From: Atopsyche davidsoni
Taxonomy: Eukaryota > Arthropoda > Insecta > Trichoptera > Hydrobiosidae
Assembly (NCBI GenBank): GCA_022113835.1
Contig: JAILWY010000006.1
Span: 4,092,001 to 4,156,000, forward strand
Reading direction: 5' to 3'
DNA length: 64,000 nt
Part shown: positions 38,601 to 48,638 of the stretch, in pieces
Layout: each line of letters starts with the position of its first letter
How positions within the stretch are numbered: the stretch's first letter is position 1
Notes under the pieces: generated by a model
Told to the model about the DNA's origin: nothing
Databases searched by the model: none
Seen by the model: only the letters and a program-made list of their open reading frames with translations
Translations under genes and position numbers: made by a program

Positions 38601-41600
38601 TGTCTCAGATTATCTGCGAAGTTCATCAGGGAAATTTCCGAGGTAGGCAGCCGCAGGTAATTTACAGTAAAGCTCCCTATTTCACAGATATACCTGGCGG
38701 CGCTCGCGTGTGAACCGAAATCAGCTAAATCCGAAACAATAGCCGCACAATAATAATTGAGCTACCTCGGTTCTCACAAATAACGAGTAATAACACCGTT
38801 TGGATGCCGGTTGCGTAGCGTACGTGAGCGGCGGCCATCTTGCCAGATTTTATCTCCCTCTTCCTGGTGCGACAAACGCCAAATGTTTTAATAAGAACCC
38901 ATTTCCTGTCTTTGTGAGATTTTTATGTAATTTATAATTTGTGCATTTTTGTAAGCCCGTTTGGATTTAATGCCCACAAGTGACGCCACGCTCCAAGATG
39001 GCCGTCTGTCTTTATGGGTTTGACGTTCAATTGTTTATTTGGTTATTACGTATTTTATTGCTACTGCATCGGAATGCAGGTGTGACATAAACGTACGCGC
39101 ATTTAATGTTCTTGTGATTAGATAATACAAAGTGAATGAACTTGTTTATAGTAAATATAACGCCATTAAGAATATTTAGGGTAGTTTATATAAGCTTGAT
39201 GTAATTTGAAGATCTTCTTATACAAACACACGTAATTAGTTATTGAGCTAGATGATTACAAAAAATATCATTCATCGAGCACTCACCACGAGTGGAATTT
39301 TCATGCCGACTGTAAAGATATATGATTTTAAAAGTATATTAATTTAAAGAACATAATTATTTGATATTGTTCAATTTGACTTACTATTTTTTGTTATTGT
39401 CAAATTATAAATAACACGTTAAATGTACAACATGAAAGGTTTAAAAAAAATATATATTATAAAGGGAGGCCCAATTTATCGTTATGTCCATTTTTAAAAT
39501 CAATTATATGCATATGAAAATACTTTGATACTAGTTTTGAATTAAAAAAAAACTTTATTTCTTATTTATGATTCGGAAATAAATTCAAATTTCTTCACGA
39601 TTCAGTACACTTCTAAAAACGTGTACAGTTATTGAATAATCAAACACCAGATATCTCTGGTGGAATGGTAGATAAGTTTTACTAAAATAAAATAAAAGCA
39701 ATAAAAAAGTTGATTGCTATTGTAGAAAGAAATATTCTGGACAAATTGTGTTGTCTAAAAAAGTTGATTATCACGCATATTAGTTTCAAAACGGTGGGCT
39801 CGGGCGCCTCCCATTGGCTACTGCGCAAGTGACGTCACACATGGCATGCATGGCGGTGCCTGCATGCGGGGCGCAGGGAGGAACAAGCCACTAGTTTTTA
39901 GTCAAAACAAATATACTTGTATATAAAATAATGTCGACATAATAAACAAGCGTAAGTAACAGTTTCAAGCAATCGAATTTTCGGTAATCGCCTTCGAAAA
40001 AAATTGACAAATTGAAAATCTATAATATGCCTGTTATCCATTATATCAGAACATATATATATTTTTAAGAAATTATAATTTGAGTAGGATATTTTATTGA
40101 CATTTGAAGTTGTAGAAACAATGAAGTTTGACGAATATTTGCTAATTTAATTTGACAGTAACCATTTCAAATTCCCAATTCGTTCTCCTCTCATGTTCGA
40201 GTAGTACTGTTTGATATAACCTGCAATCGGAAATAAGCTGACATGGATGCGTAAAAACTAAACGACTGGTTAAACCCAAGGCTATACTATAAGCTTTTAT
40301 TGCCAAATAACCACCAGAATTTATATTTTATATTATAATAAAATTATATATATATACATTAATCATATTCACTAAGGCTGCTTGTGTTAGCATTCAAATC
40401 GAATAATAGTGTGGACCTAGGTGGCACAAAGTCACCTGGCTTTGATGTAGGCAACCAATTTGTGAGCTCACCTGGCGAGAGTTGGGGTGAAAGTGTATGG
40501 GATGATATCCTCTGAGGAGGTTCGAGATAATTTGAATTTCAATTCTGTTTGGGAAGGGTTGATCTCTGATTTTATTCAGGAGAATTTTCTCTTCGATGCA
40601 TTTCCTTCTTCTGATACAGAAGTGGAAAGACAATTTTTATATGTATAGTTAAAATTTATACTACTTATTTTAGTGGTTACAGAGATATTTTAAAAAATTC
40701 AATTTTAAGTAAAAATATACTTTTTTTTTCTGTATTTTATATCTAAGTAAAAAAAGTTTATTTTCGCTTACATTAAACTTATACGAGTGTAGCAACTTTG
40801 CACATGGTCATAAACAAAATCGCAGCACATTCCTACAATGGCAACCTTACACACACACACACCCCGCACAAAGCGTGCCAACTTCACACCTAAATCTGCA
40901 AAAGAAGATGGCCGCCGGTAAGTCAGTACTGCGAGCGCGGGGAAGTTCCCTCCTCCCCGCCGTTTTCACGTAATTCCAAGTTTCCCGACCAACTCGCGTC
41001 GTTATGCACAAAGTTGATCGGCCAACGAGATTATAGTTGCTGCGCCTGGAGTCTGAAGTCGGCCGAGAGACGCCCGTCGCCGTTGCTTTCAATTTGGGGC
41101 CTGCTCGGGCTGCTTCAAGCATCAAATTGAAATGGGAACATTCACAGGAAAAAGTTTTCCCAGAATGACGGCTGAGCAGACTCTCGAGTGTTTTTCGCGA
41201 CCCCACTTGAAACACTTGACGAAGGAGAGCCAATTGAAAGATTTTAATTTTATTGACGAGTTGATCTAATTAGCAGTTTGCTTTAAACTATTTAACGATA
41301 TAAAACTAGGAATGAATTAATTTGATTATATGTAATTATACACACTAGTGACTTTATATGTTTATAAGTATATTTAAATTTCCGTTAAACATAATTGTAG
41401 AAACATAAAGTTTTAAACTTTCTCCTCGCTATTCGATCTAAATTATGTCTTTAAATTATTTTTTTTTATTGTAAATTTTGTACTTAATGATATTTCAGAA
41501 TCACTTTAAAAACTCCTGAATATGTGACAAGTTAAGTTTATTTTTACTACACATAGAAAACACGTAACTTTTAATCTTTTATTGTATACACAGATAAGAT

Positions 41601-44600
41601 GCTTATTGTTTTCATATGGAATCTTTAGCCACATTTATATAAACTACGTATTGGTCACTATCAAAAAATATGTAAAACCATTTTAATATTATACTTTTCA
41701 TATTTACGACAGCAAATACTGCATAACTATTAACTATCTATCGCCAGGAATAACCTGCCATTCTCGACTAGACGGCAGAAAAAGCACACAAAGAGGCTGC
41801 AGGGGTGGCGGAGGCGGAGGCGGGGGCGACGGGGGCGAGCACGTGACCCGCATCCTCCATCTTGTCCGCCGCCGCCATGTTGGCTCGCCGACTGACGTCA
41901 CGGCAGGAGCGCGGCGCTCCTCCCGACCAGGATAACGCCGAGCCAGGATTTACCGGTGAAAAATGAACCCGGCACGTGAGTCAGGAACACGCTGTACCGC
42001 GGTTTATGGACGAAACTAATCATGATTTTTCTTGATTATACACGGACTGTTATTTTTTTATTCAAGCTATAACAGAAAAGCAGCTGATTTTTGTTATAAT
42101 TTCAATAAAAAGCGGCGTTTTTTTATATCTACTCTGCTAAAGTGACAAAACATTCATTTGCTTTATGATAACCATTCACAAGTCCAGAGTACTTTCATAC
42201 AGTTGATTAGTTAATCGTGATATTTTATTTTGTAAAATATATAAAATAACACAGCTATTACATCAAAGTTAAATAAATAATTTTTATATTTCTCATAATT
42301 TAGTTTAATTCTCTATAAAAATAGAAAACAGCAATTTTCCTGCGGATAACACGATGGTGCTAACGACTCGCCCTTTCCCCCGCACACAGCCTGCCGGCTC
42401 CAACCCGGCGAGGTACACAAGTATCTGCAGATCCTATATATTTTTGAGTATATAGCAGTTCGCGCGTGTCGTTGTTTTTAGAGGAAATTGTGCAAATCCG
42501 CCCCGAAGTTTGGAGTAATCTCGCGAGTTTCAGAAAGAGATTAAGACGTTATACCTTGGCGATAATACCGCGGCCGTGACTTTAGAACTGGCTTACCCGC
42601 ACTCCGGCGAGCACTAAAACAAAATTATTGTTTGTTTTCTAAAGTGGAAGCAAAAATAGCACATTCACGTCACGTCATGTGTTCACGCCCACATGCGTAA
42701 CTTACCAAAGGGTTTCCACGGAGGTATGAAATTTAAAGTATAACATAACGCTGGGATATTTTTGAAAACATTAAGCATTTTTTAAAATATTTTACGCGTA
42801 TAAAAATTACAGAATACGAAAACTCCTTTTTGGTATAATTGATAAATTTATATGAATCTATAAGTGCAAAATACTTTTTTGAACTGACAAGTATTGAAAA
42901 GAAAACGTCTTCGATGAAACTGAGGCAGATATGAATGTATTAAGGGTCTGTTTCTAAGGGTAGGAAATAAATTGGCAATCATTTTAGAAAATAATCTAAT
43001 TTATAATAATTCATTCAGTACTTTTTTTTGATAAATGAATAAATTAAATTAAGCATTGTAAAATTTGAACATCGACTTTTATAAATTTCTCAGAAGTATG
43101 TGTAAATAAACAGCAGATCTAAAGGCATTATTAAGCATAGTTTGATTTGATGTCATCAGCATATCAAAAATAAATCAAATCGAAAGGTTTTTTTTCACTT
43201 TTTTAAACATTTATTGCATTTCATTAACTGTAACCCAGGAGTCGTATGCGTAACTTCATGGCCAATACTACAATACTTATAATTGAAATCGTTATATTTT
43301 TAAGGTGGTTGTACCTAAATCACCATTTACCTAATTGAATACGCCAGAGTATCGTTGTAATAGCTGTAGCCGCGATACGTACGGGGGCATAAAGAATATC
43401 GAAAGTTTATCATTGTGATAAAGAAGATGAGCTTTCGGGCGGCCAGACGTCCGCCGGCCGTTTGGGACGCAAATCACGTAGTCGCGTTTACGTGGTCCAG
43501 TCTGTGCGCTGGGGACTCACGGCGAAAGCTTTACCCTGTCTATTATTCTGGCTTATTTGTATAAACAAGATTAAACGTCAAATATTTCGCAATGTCTTCA
43601 TTTATTGAATTAATCCGCTAGTAATTAATTTATAATTTTGACACCTATGATATCAACCTTATATAAGAAAAGCTTTTTTTAACAAGTAATTTTGAGATTT
43701 TTAAATTAATTTTCGTATAGTATAAACTGAAATGAATAAACAAGTTTTTTTTTTATTTTCTTAATAAGGTATCGATTTTATAGATATAGATACTGGAAGA
43801 GGTTGGGAATAGTGAAGAGAGGTCGGCAGAATCACTTGGAGACTGTCGGGTTTACAGTTTGGTTTTTTTTTCCAGTGGATAGGTATGAAATAAAAGATAT
43901 TAGAATAAACAGACTTACCTGTGATAATCCTAGGTATATTGAAACAGTTTCTGATATATACAGGAACCTCCCATCTGCCGCGACAGAAAGTGCGAAGCCG
44001 TCTAATGACTGTAACAAACAATAAATCAATATTACTTATCATTTATCATAAAACAATATAACTTAGAAGGTATCCAAGTCCAGTAAAATACACACATACA
44101 TCGGAATCACATTACATATATTACAAAAATATTTATAATTTTCTTGAGTAATGGAAAAATTTATTGACCTCTGTGTGAAACTTTCGTCTAAGCAAAATAA
44201 GGTTTTTACAGAGGCACTTTTATATAAGGTTGAAATGCCATTATTGACACAATCATAATTGTATATTTTGCAAGCCGGTGAGCCTAAAGTACGATAAGCG
44301 CCCATATATGCCTAACGGATTTCAAAATATCGCTTGTTTTTGCTCCAAATAAATTTGAAATAAATAGATAAAAACCTGCGCTCACATTCAGGCGATACGT
44401 GCTAATGTCGCCGAGCCGCTTGCGCCAGCGGAGCCCCGCCCGCCATATTCTCACCTTGGCGCGGAGAAATCTCCAAAATCAAATTAAAATTTTCATAACT
44501 CAAACAACTTTATATAAAATACGCATGTCCCGTACATTTTACGCAAATTTATGAAGAAATGAGCGCATTTCGCAAAGTTCAATTGGACACAATGCTAAAT

Positions 44601-46183
44601 ATAAATGGCTTCTCAGTACTGGTATACTTGTTTTGAAATAAGCATTGTGACTTTAAAGTTTTTCGTTTCACGTTATGACGTTGTGATTAACTAAAAACTT
44701 TTAAAAAAATATATTTATTTTCACAAAGTTAGGTTTGATATATTTGTCCAGGAAATTAAGTCATATATACACTTTAGGTACGGGAATAAACACCTACAAA
44801 ACATAGATAAATGCAATATGCTAAATGTGCTATTTTAAAATTTATACTTGAAGTGAATTTTCAATTATTTTTCAGGATGACTTTGACTTTTACGTAGCAG
44901 TTTTTAAATAAATTTCTCTGTTGTATAATCTTCATGGTTTCCTTATAAAGAGGTTTCAAGCCGTAAAAAGCCACAACTGTCTCTTAATGCTTTCTATTGC
45001 TTGCCTACAAGCCTCTATCCTTGCGGTCTCTTACTTTTAAACCGTAATGTGGTTGTAGGCTCCGCATTCTCAGATGATCTATTATATGTTGAGCTGTTTT
45101 CCGCTAATAGACTCAAAGAAAAAAAATAATAATTTAAGATATTAATTTTTCATTAGACGTGGCGGACGAAAAGCGAATATCATACACATCTGTTGTTTTT
45201 CTGGTAATCAGAAAAACAACAGATTCTATCGAGATCCCATGTGAGAAAAAAAAATAAACAAGTAAGATTTTACTTAAATGTAGGCTACAATTATAAATTT
45301 AAAATCAAGTTAAAAGATCGGACACGTATATTCAAAATATAATTTTATTGGTACACTACTAAGACTGTTTAACCCGATGTAATAATTTTTGTGAATATTT
45401 AATGTCCAGAGATAGTTTTGACTTGTTTTTAAATGACTTATACTACATTTATACCGATTTCTTTTTCTTGAAAAAAAATATGAAAATAAATTATTAGATT
45501 TTTACATTTTGCCATAGCTTTTGTAAATTGTGAAATATATTTTTTATGAACGGATTACACAAACTTTATCTATTAAAATAAAATTTATATTTCATGCATA
45601 GAATTGTTATAAAAAAGCAGTTTGCTCTGTTAACATTGTGTAAATATTTAGAATTACAATACCCACATCTACTGTATTTTTTATCATGTTCAACGGGCGT
45701 GAAAAAATAATAATTTGTTATTGAATAGAGGTGATTTCATATAAATATAAATGACAAACCTATCTAAAATAATTGGAAAAAATTATGTAATCAATCTTCA
45801 AGATGTAACATTTTTGAACAGAATTAATGTGTTTTTTTTGTGATTTCGTCGAAGCAAAATTATATTATTTTTTGCAGTAAACTTGTACGAATGCAATTTT
45901 TCAAATCAAAACAGGCATTTGAATAAAATTTTAATTAGATTTTTAAAACATATTACCAAAAAATTTGACAAAGAATATTAATTAAATTGTGCGCATTTTA
46001 ATAAGAGCCAGTTAATTTTTTTTATATACATCATTAGATTCATATTGAGTATATTGAAATAAAATGAAAGCGTATAGTATTGTTTTTATTGGCAATTATT
46101 AAATAATAATTTGAATATGTACTTTTTATAAACACGTTTGCTGAAAACTTAACATTTATATAGTAAAATTATTTCTAATCAAA

Positions 46184-46244
<61 letters not shown>

Positions 46245-48638
46245 ATAAATGCACTCTATTACTCAAATATCGTTTCATTATTGCCTAATGACCATACTGA
46301 TGGGAAAAAATACTAAAAAAATATAAACCAAACCAGAGTAGTCACGGTGGCTTAAAAAAATTCTACCAGGGTCAATGATAAGCAAAAAGTAGCTTTGCAT
46401 GCGACTTAAAAAATATGACGTATTGGATGTATGACAATAGACGGAGTTATTTCATGGGCCAGTGGGCTTGGACCACGGCGGCTACCATAATGATACATAT
46501 CCAATTTAATGGTTTGTGATCAGGTGACCATTACGCCGTCTTAAGCAATGGCAGTGGACAATGTACCGCTCGTGGCCACAGACCAGCCAGGCCTCTCCGG
46601 CATGGCGAAACCGGCGAGTGCCGCTGGTGGGAGTCGAACAGGGGTCCTTTGTTGTTGACTTATTTGATTCGATATACCACACAGATGAAGTGGCCCCATC
46701 AATCAACGTGAGTTTTTATTAAATTTAAATATTTTATCAACGTGTTTCCGTAAAGCGTGGTCAATTTTATAACACTTTTAATTGTGAAAATCCCGAAATG
46801 ACAAAACACTTTAATAGAGGGGTTATTGGTTAATTGATACTTCAATCTATTTTTGCACACTGCTATCTTAAAAAATCAATTTTTCGTATAAATTTATTTT
46901 AATGTAAGAATGTTACTACCATTACAATATTTTAATGAAACATTATTGTTTATACAATAAAAAAAATCATTAAATTACTCTAAAATTAACGAAAAACGTT
47001 TTCACTAAATATTTGTATTAAATCAAATATAAATACATAGTAAATTATATACGAATATTTGTTTGGTTTAAATAGACGTCGTACTTGTTCACAAATAAAT
47101 GATGATTTTGTTTAAATTGATAAAATTTAAACTTTTTTAGTGACAAATATCCCCATGGTTGTGTTTTGGAATCAATTGAGGCATTCAAAACACCTTAATC
47201 ATTATTTCTCAATGAAACTGTTTTCATTCATCGAAAATGATTATAGCGATTGCGTAATATCATCTTAACAGTCAATTTCTCACTCAAAAATGACGGATCA
47301 TTAAACTGAAAATGAATTTAAAATTTCACTGACACAATGGCAACTGCGATAGCAGACCATAATGACTTTATTTACATGAAAGGGCTTTTATAATACGCCG
47401 AATCAAAAACGAATCGGCGAGTCGTATTTGATTCGATTCAAGTTTTACGTAATTCTTCTAATATATTTAGTAATAGTAATTTAATTTTTATGTTTGATGC
47501 CAATCTTACTTGTTAATATATGTGTATATATATATATGTATATATATTAATAAGCAAGATTGACACAAAAATTATGATTTTTAATGCAGTAAATTGAATT
47601 AATATTAAAAAAATGTCATAGGTAAAATACTATTTAAAATATTGGAAAAATATATATAGTAGATATTTGCACTATCTAGAATCATTAGCGTAAAAAAAGG
47701 TCACTGTAAAATGTACAATTATCAACAATGACATCACACAAAATAAGTCATCATCATATACTTATCCAATTTAATGTTTTTTTTGAAAATTTATTAATAT
47801 TTCAGTTTTATATGCAAAACGCAGAATTAAACCAGTTATTATTTGAAAAACAATTACCAAAGCAGTTGTATTTAATAATAAAATCCATTGACGAATCTTT
47901 AAATTTATTTACCTAAAATTCATAAGTATTATGTTTTATAAGAAAAGAAAATCCTTCAGCCTTTAGCCTGTCTAAAACCAGCCATCAGGAAGCCGCTATT
48001 TATTATCATCTAAAGATCTAAACAGAGCATCGCCGTGTAACACTTCCTTCGGCGGAGCCTTCATCTCCCGGCTCCCCCAAAGCTTCCTCCGGATTCCGGT
48101 CACGCCTCGGCGGCCATTCTTCATTATCCAAGGGGTGGTACCACCCTCAGGAAGGCTTCGAGGGATATGAGATTTTCAGCCAATACTACTACTAAGAACA
48201 AAAATTCTAGCAGAATTGGATGAAGCGTTACTGAAACACACCCTTGTACTGAATACGTATTTTTTATTAATATTGTGAAACATCAAGTAACACCGTAAAA
48301 GCTAAAATAATAATTATTTATTTAAAATATGTCTATTTAAAATAAGAGATTCCTCATGAAGAACACCAAAGTAAAAATAACATAAATTTAAAATGATGGA
48401 AAATATCCTGATATTTAATACAATCCGGATATTCAGACTAGACGTGAATAAAGGATTAAGACGAATAAATAAAAGTTTTGTGACAATTATCTCAAGGTAT
48501 AGTTATTTTAGTACGATAAATTTGTATTAAGCTACAGCTGTTTAAAATATTTAATCTCTACCTGAAGGATGTGGGTCCCTTGGTGTTGCTCAAAGAGCTC
48601 CAACGCCAGACCAGCTGCTGTTCTGCTACGTGAGGCAC
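13526..48638 (-). CDS. trh: trachealess (NPAS1/3-type bHLH-PAS transcription factor), eight 3' coding exons
   Basis: In transcript order the exons are 48638-48562, 44008-43919, 34790-34622, 25258-25134, 20464-20271, 19034-18928, 14988-14841 and 14651-13526. All junctions are AG/GT and phase-compatible, giving 677 residues then TAG. PAS-A is at about residues 20-150 ([51 protein letters not shown]). PAS-B is at about 185-303 ([49 protein letters not shown]). The C-terminal region keeps [45 protein letters not shown] and NLVSTYGG, and ends in WYSTAS. These are signatures of trachealess, not of single-minded. The protein acts in the nucleus with the partner Tango/ARNT and specifies trachea and salivary gland in Drosophila. 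The basic helix-loop-helix exon was not found and should lie right of the window. Confidence 0.95.
14841..14988 (-). CDS. trh: trh exon: distal PAS-B
   Basis: Acceptor tatctttccag above 14988 and donor gtacgt below 14841. It encodes [36 protein letters not shown] and [12 protein letters not shown]. This is the core of PAS-B and is nearly identical across trh/NPAS3 proteins. Confidence 0.97.
14989..18927 (-). other. trh intron (3.9 kb)
   Basis: It holds GC-enriched islands at about 15540-15780, 16180-16460 and 18250-18500 in otherwise AT-rich DNA, and one SINE at 17762-17956. The 16.2-kb island carries two CCAAT words followed by CAATAAAAC. No further exon is apparent. Confidence 0.6.
17762..17956 (+). 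mobile_element. tRNA-derived SINE, copy 1
   Basis: It starts GTGATTCGTTAGTAC and has a T-arm-like hairpin GTGGG-TTCAAAT-CTCAC (pol III B-box). The string AAATCAC then pairs with the GTGATT start as a tRNA acceptor stem would. It is followed by the family body (GATGATATTTTTCTGAGAG) and the tail ending GCATCTGATTGAC. Related copies are at 28.4, 28.6, 35.1 and 59.2 kb. Confidence 0.75.
18928..19034 (-). CDS. trh: trh exon: PAS-B middle
   Basis: Acceptor tattttcag above 19034 and donor gtaagt below 18928. It encodes [20 protein letters not shown] then [15 protein letters not shown], with one base carried to each neighbour. The phases restore EPK-VSD upstream and HVD-L-INKGQ downstream. Confidence 0.97.
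19035..20270 (-). other. trh intron (1.2 kb)
   Basis: AT-rich, with a more GC-rich patch at 20030-20150. An unclassified non-coding stretch at about 19270-19400 has a repeat-like look but no copy elsewhere in the window. No exon is seen. Confidence 0.5.
20271..20464 (-). CDS. trh: trh exon: PAS-A/PAS-B linker and start of PAS-B
   Basis: Acceptor ctctttcgcag above 20464 and donor gtgagt below 20271. It starts in phase 0 with [19 protein letters not shown], then [19 protein letters not shown] and [18 protein letters not shown]. The block [14 protein letters not shown] separates trh from single-minded, which has TEIKLHQNMFMFR. Confidence 0.97.
20465..25133 (-). other. trh intron (4.7 kb) with several GC-enriched islands
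   Basis: Islands lie at about 21330-21680 (CRE plus AAGATGGCGG), 22300-22630 and 24130-24380. The last contains CATTGTTTTCAGCAATAATA, a Sox/homeodomain-like word group. No coding potential or repeat copy is seen. Best read as intronic regulatory DNA. Confidence 0.5.
21565..21588. promoter_or_regulatory. CRE next to an AAGATGGCGG word
   Basis: TGACGTCA at 21565-21572 and AAGATGGCGG at 21579-21588 lie in a GC-enriched island of a trh intron. AAGATGGC is the reverse complement of GCCATCTT, the Pho/YY1 consensus. Confidence 0.35.
25134..25258 (-). CDS. trh: trh exon: end of PAS-A
   Basis: Acceptor ctttttacag above 25258 and donor gtgagt below 25134. It encodes [20 protein letters not shown] then [20 protein letters not shown] and R. 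A split Val codon joins it to NPD in the preceding exon, reproducing the trh NPDVxASMT stretch. Confidence 0.96.
27868..27957. repeat. G-rich 10-bp-unit minisatellite
   Basis: Imperfect tandem units of the type GGGACAGGAG / GGGGCAGGAG over about 90 bases, purine-rich on the plus strand. The minus-strand frame reads as Leu/Pro repeats and is an artefact of the repeat. Confidence 0.8.
28111..28258. mobile_element. Short retroposon-like element, copy R1 (inner part inverted)
   Basis: It is flanked by an 11-base direct repeat, TTATCATAATA (28100-28110 and 28259-28269). It opens CAATATTTTTGACTGAGAGT like the other two copies. The inner block 28161-28237, however, is the reverse complement of the inner block of R2 and R3 (compare CCGGTTTCGCCAA there with TTGGCGAAATCGG here). 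Confidence 0.7.
28401..28547 (-). mobile_element. tRNA-derived SINE, copy 2 (left arm of inverted pair)
   Basis: Read on the minus strand from GTGGCTCGTTAGCATAG, it has an A-box-like D-arm, then GGGTTCGAATCCC as B-box, then the family body. The tail is cut at 28401. The 94 bases 28401-28494 are repeated exactly in inverted orientation at 28618-28711. Confidence 0.75.
28401..28711. repeat. Perfect 94-bp inverted repeat formed by two SINE copies
   Basis: The arms are 28401-28494 and 28618-28711, with a spacer of 123 bases. I checked every base of the two arms against each other and found no mismatch. Transcribed as part of trh pre-mRNA, it could form a long duplex. Confidence 0.85.
28612..28755 (+). 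mobile_element. tRNA-derived SINE, copy 3 (right arm of inverted pair, 5'-truncated)
   Basis: It begins inside the tRNA-like head just before GTGGGTTCGAATCCC and continues through the body to the full 3' tail GCATTCTGATTGAC, which is shared with the 17.8-kb copy. Its first 94 bases mirror copy 2 perfectly. Confidence 0.75.
29754..29914. mobile_element. Short retroposon-like element, copy R2
   Basis: It is flanked by a 14-base direct repeat, CAAAGAATAATAAG (29740-29753 and 29915-29928). It opens CAATATTTTTGACAGAGAGT and contains GTGACCGGTTTCGCCAA. Inside, 29798-29821 and 29893-29916 form a 24-base inverted repeat with one mismatch. The variable long target duplication fits LINE-type integration; the inverted repeat alone would suggest a MITE. 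Confidence 0.7.
34622..34790 (-). CDS. trh: trh exon: PAS-A middle with Gly/Ser insert
   Basis: Acceptor tattatcag above 34790 and donor gtgagc below 34622. It encodes [28 protein letters not shown], then a short Gly/Ser/Pro/Asp insert ending GTNNPD. The insert is much shorter than the Gly/Ser run I recall at the same place in Drosophila trh. Confidence 0.95.
34980..35154 (-). mobile_element. tRNA-derived SINE, copy 4
   Basis: On the minus strand the head runs GTGATTCGTTGGTATAATTG..., with a two-base insertion splitting the B-box (GTTCTCAAATCCC). The tail ends with the extension seen at 59.13 kb (mirror of GAAGACCG...ACAGGAAGTAC). A piece of inverted tail (TTTGAAAAAATGTACTTAATC) follows at about 35270-35310, and a 25-bp hairpin lies between. 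Confidence 0.72.
35183..35258. repeat. 25-bp inverted repeat next to SINE copy 4
   Basis: The arms 35183-35207 and 35234-35258 pair at 24 of 25 positions (ATATCCTATAAGTGAAACAA... against its mirror) around a 26-base AT-rich loop. Confidence 0.85.
38205..38232. promoter_or_regulatory. CCAAT plus GCGCCATCTTG element
   Basis: TCATTGGTCAG is followed by GCGCCGCGGCGCCATCTTG, a palindromic GC core ending in a Pho/YY1-type word. It is similar in layout to the 39.8-kb module. Confidence 0.3.
39811..39880. promoter_or_regulatory. Promoter-like CCAAT/CRE module in a trh intron
   Basis: CCATTGGCTA (inverted CCAAT) lies 13 bases before TGACGTCA (39830-39837), followed by ATGGCATGCATGGCGG. The CCAAT-CRE spacing is promoter-like, but no adjoining exon is visible. 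Confidence 0.35.
41760..41980. promoter_or_regulatory. CpG-rich intronic regulatory island with CRE, E-boxes and GCCAT words
   Basis: It holds CACGTG (41840-41845 and 41973-41978), TGACGTCA (41893-41900), CTCCATCTTG and GCCGCCATGTTGGC. The composition and motif density resemble a promoter or strong enhancer, in the trh intron between 34790 and 43919. Confidence 0.4.
43919..44008 (-). CDS. trh: trh exon: start of PAS-A
   Basis: Acceptor tttgttacag above 44008 and donor gtaagt below 43919. Exactly 30 codons encode [20 protein letters not shown] then [10 protein letters not shown], the near-invariant opening of the trh PAS-A domain. Confidence 0.97.
45188..45224. repeat. Perfect 16-bp hairpin with 5-base loop
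   Basis: ATCTGTTGTTTTTCTG at 45188-45203 is followed by GTAAT and then the exact reverse complement at 45209-45224. No similar sequence occurs elsewhere in the window. Confidence 0.85.
46188..46241. repeat. (TA)n microsatellite
   Basis: About 53 uninterrupted bases of alternating A and T, flanked by ordinary AT-rich intron. Confidence 0.95.
46440..46700 (-). repeat. Repeat-like GC-rich block, possible SINE-type element
   Basis: A sharply bounded, GC-rich block in very AT-rich intron. On the minus strand it contains CCCTGTTCGACTCCCACC, similar to a pol III B-box, and then TTAAGACGGCGTAATGGTCACC. The mixed composition and B-box-like word suggest a dispersed element, but there is no second copy in the window and no clear target duplication. 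The 66-codon minus-strand frame across it does not resemble a known protein. Confidence 0.35.
47480..47583. repeat. Imperfect hairpin around a TA-rich loop
   Basis: The inner arms (CCAATCTTACTTGTTAATAT near 47500 and its mirror ending CAAGATTGACAC near 47565) match at about 20 of 23 bases and continue weakly outwards. The loop is (TA)-rich. Confidence 0.6.
48562..48638 (-). CDS. trh: trh exon: bHLH/PAS-A linker
   Basis: Acceptor tattttcccag above 48638 and donor gtagag below 48562. Two bases complete an upstream codon. Then come 25 codons, [20 protein letters not shown] and THILQ, which splice in phase 0 to [22 protein letters not shown] is the diagnostic segment just before PAS-A. This is the most 5' trh exon I can find in the window. 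Confidence 0.95.

Larger units (their letters stand above)
34791..43918 (-). other. trh intron (9.1 kb) with motif-rich islands
   Basis: It contains the 35-kb SINE/hairpin. GC-rich islands lie at 36220-36400, 37980-38240, 38620-39010, 39790-39890, 40900-41230, 41750-41990, 42340-42620 and 43370-43530. Several carry GCCAT/AAGATGGC, TGACGTCA or CACGTG words. No exon was found. Confidence 0.5.
44009..48561 (-). other. trh intron (4.6 kb)
   Basis: Mostly very AT-rich. It contains a perfect 16-bp hairpin (45188-45224), a (TA)n tract (46188-46241), a repeat-like GC-rich block (46440-46700), an imperfect hairpin (47480-47583) and a GC-rich island (48020-48180) 0.4 kb from the next exon. Confidence 0.5.

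Noticed and set aside
40394..40633. Minus-strand 79-codon frame
   Set aside because: No family recognised. Removing or adding it would disrupt the continuous PAS-A reading frame between the exons at 34790 and 43919.
40847..41233. Minus-strand 128-codon frame in a GC-rich intronic island
   Set aside because: It is Arg/Ser/Thr-rich with no domain, and the trh exons on either side already join in frame without it. Better explained as a conserved non-coding island.
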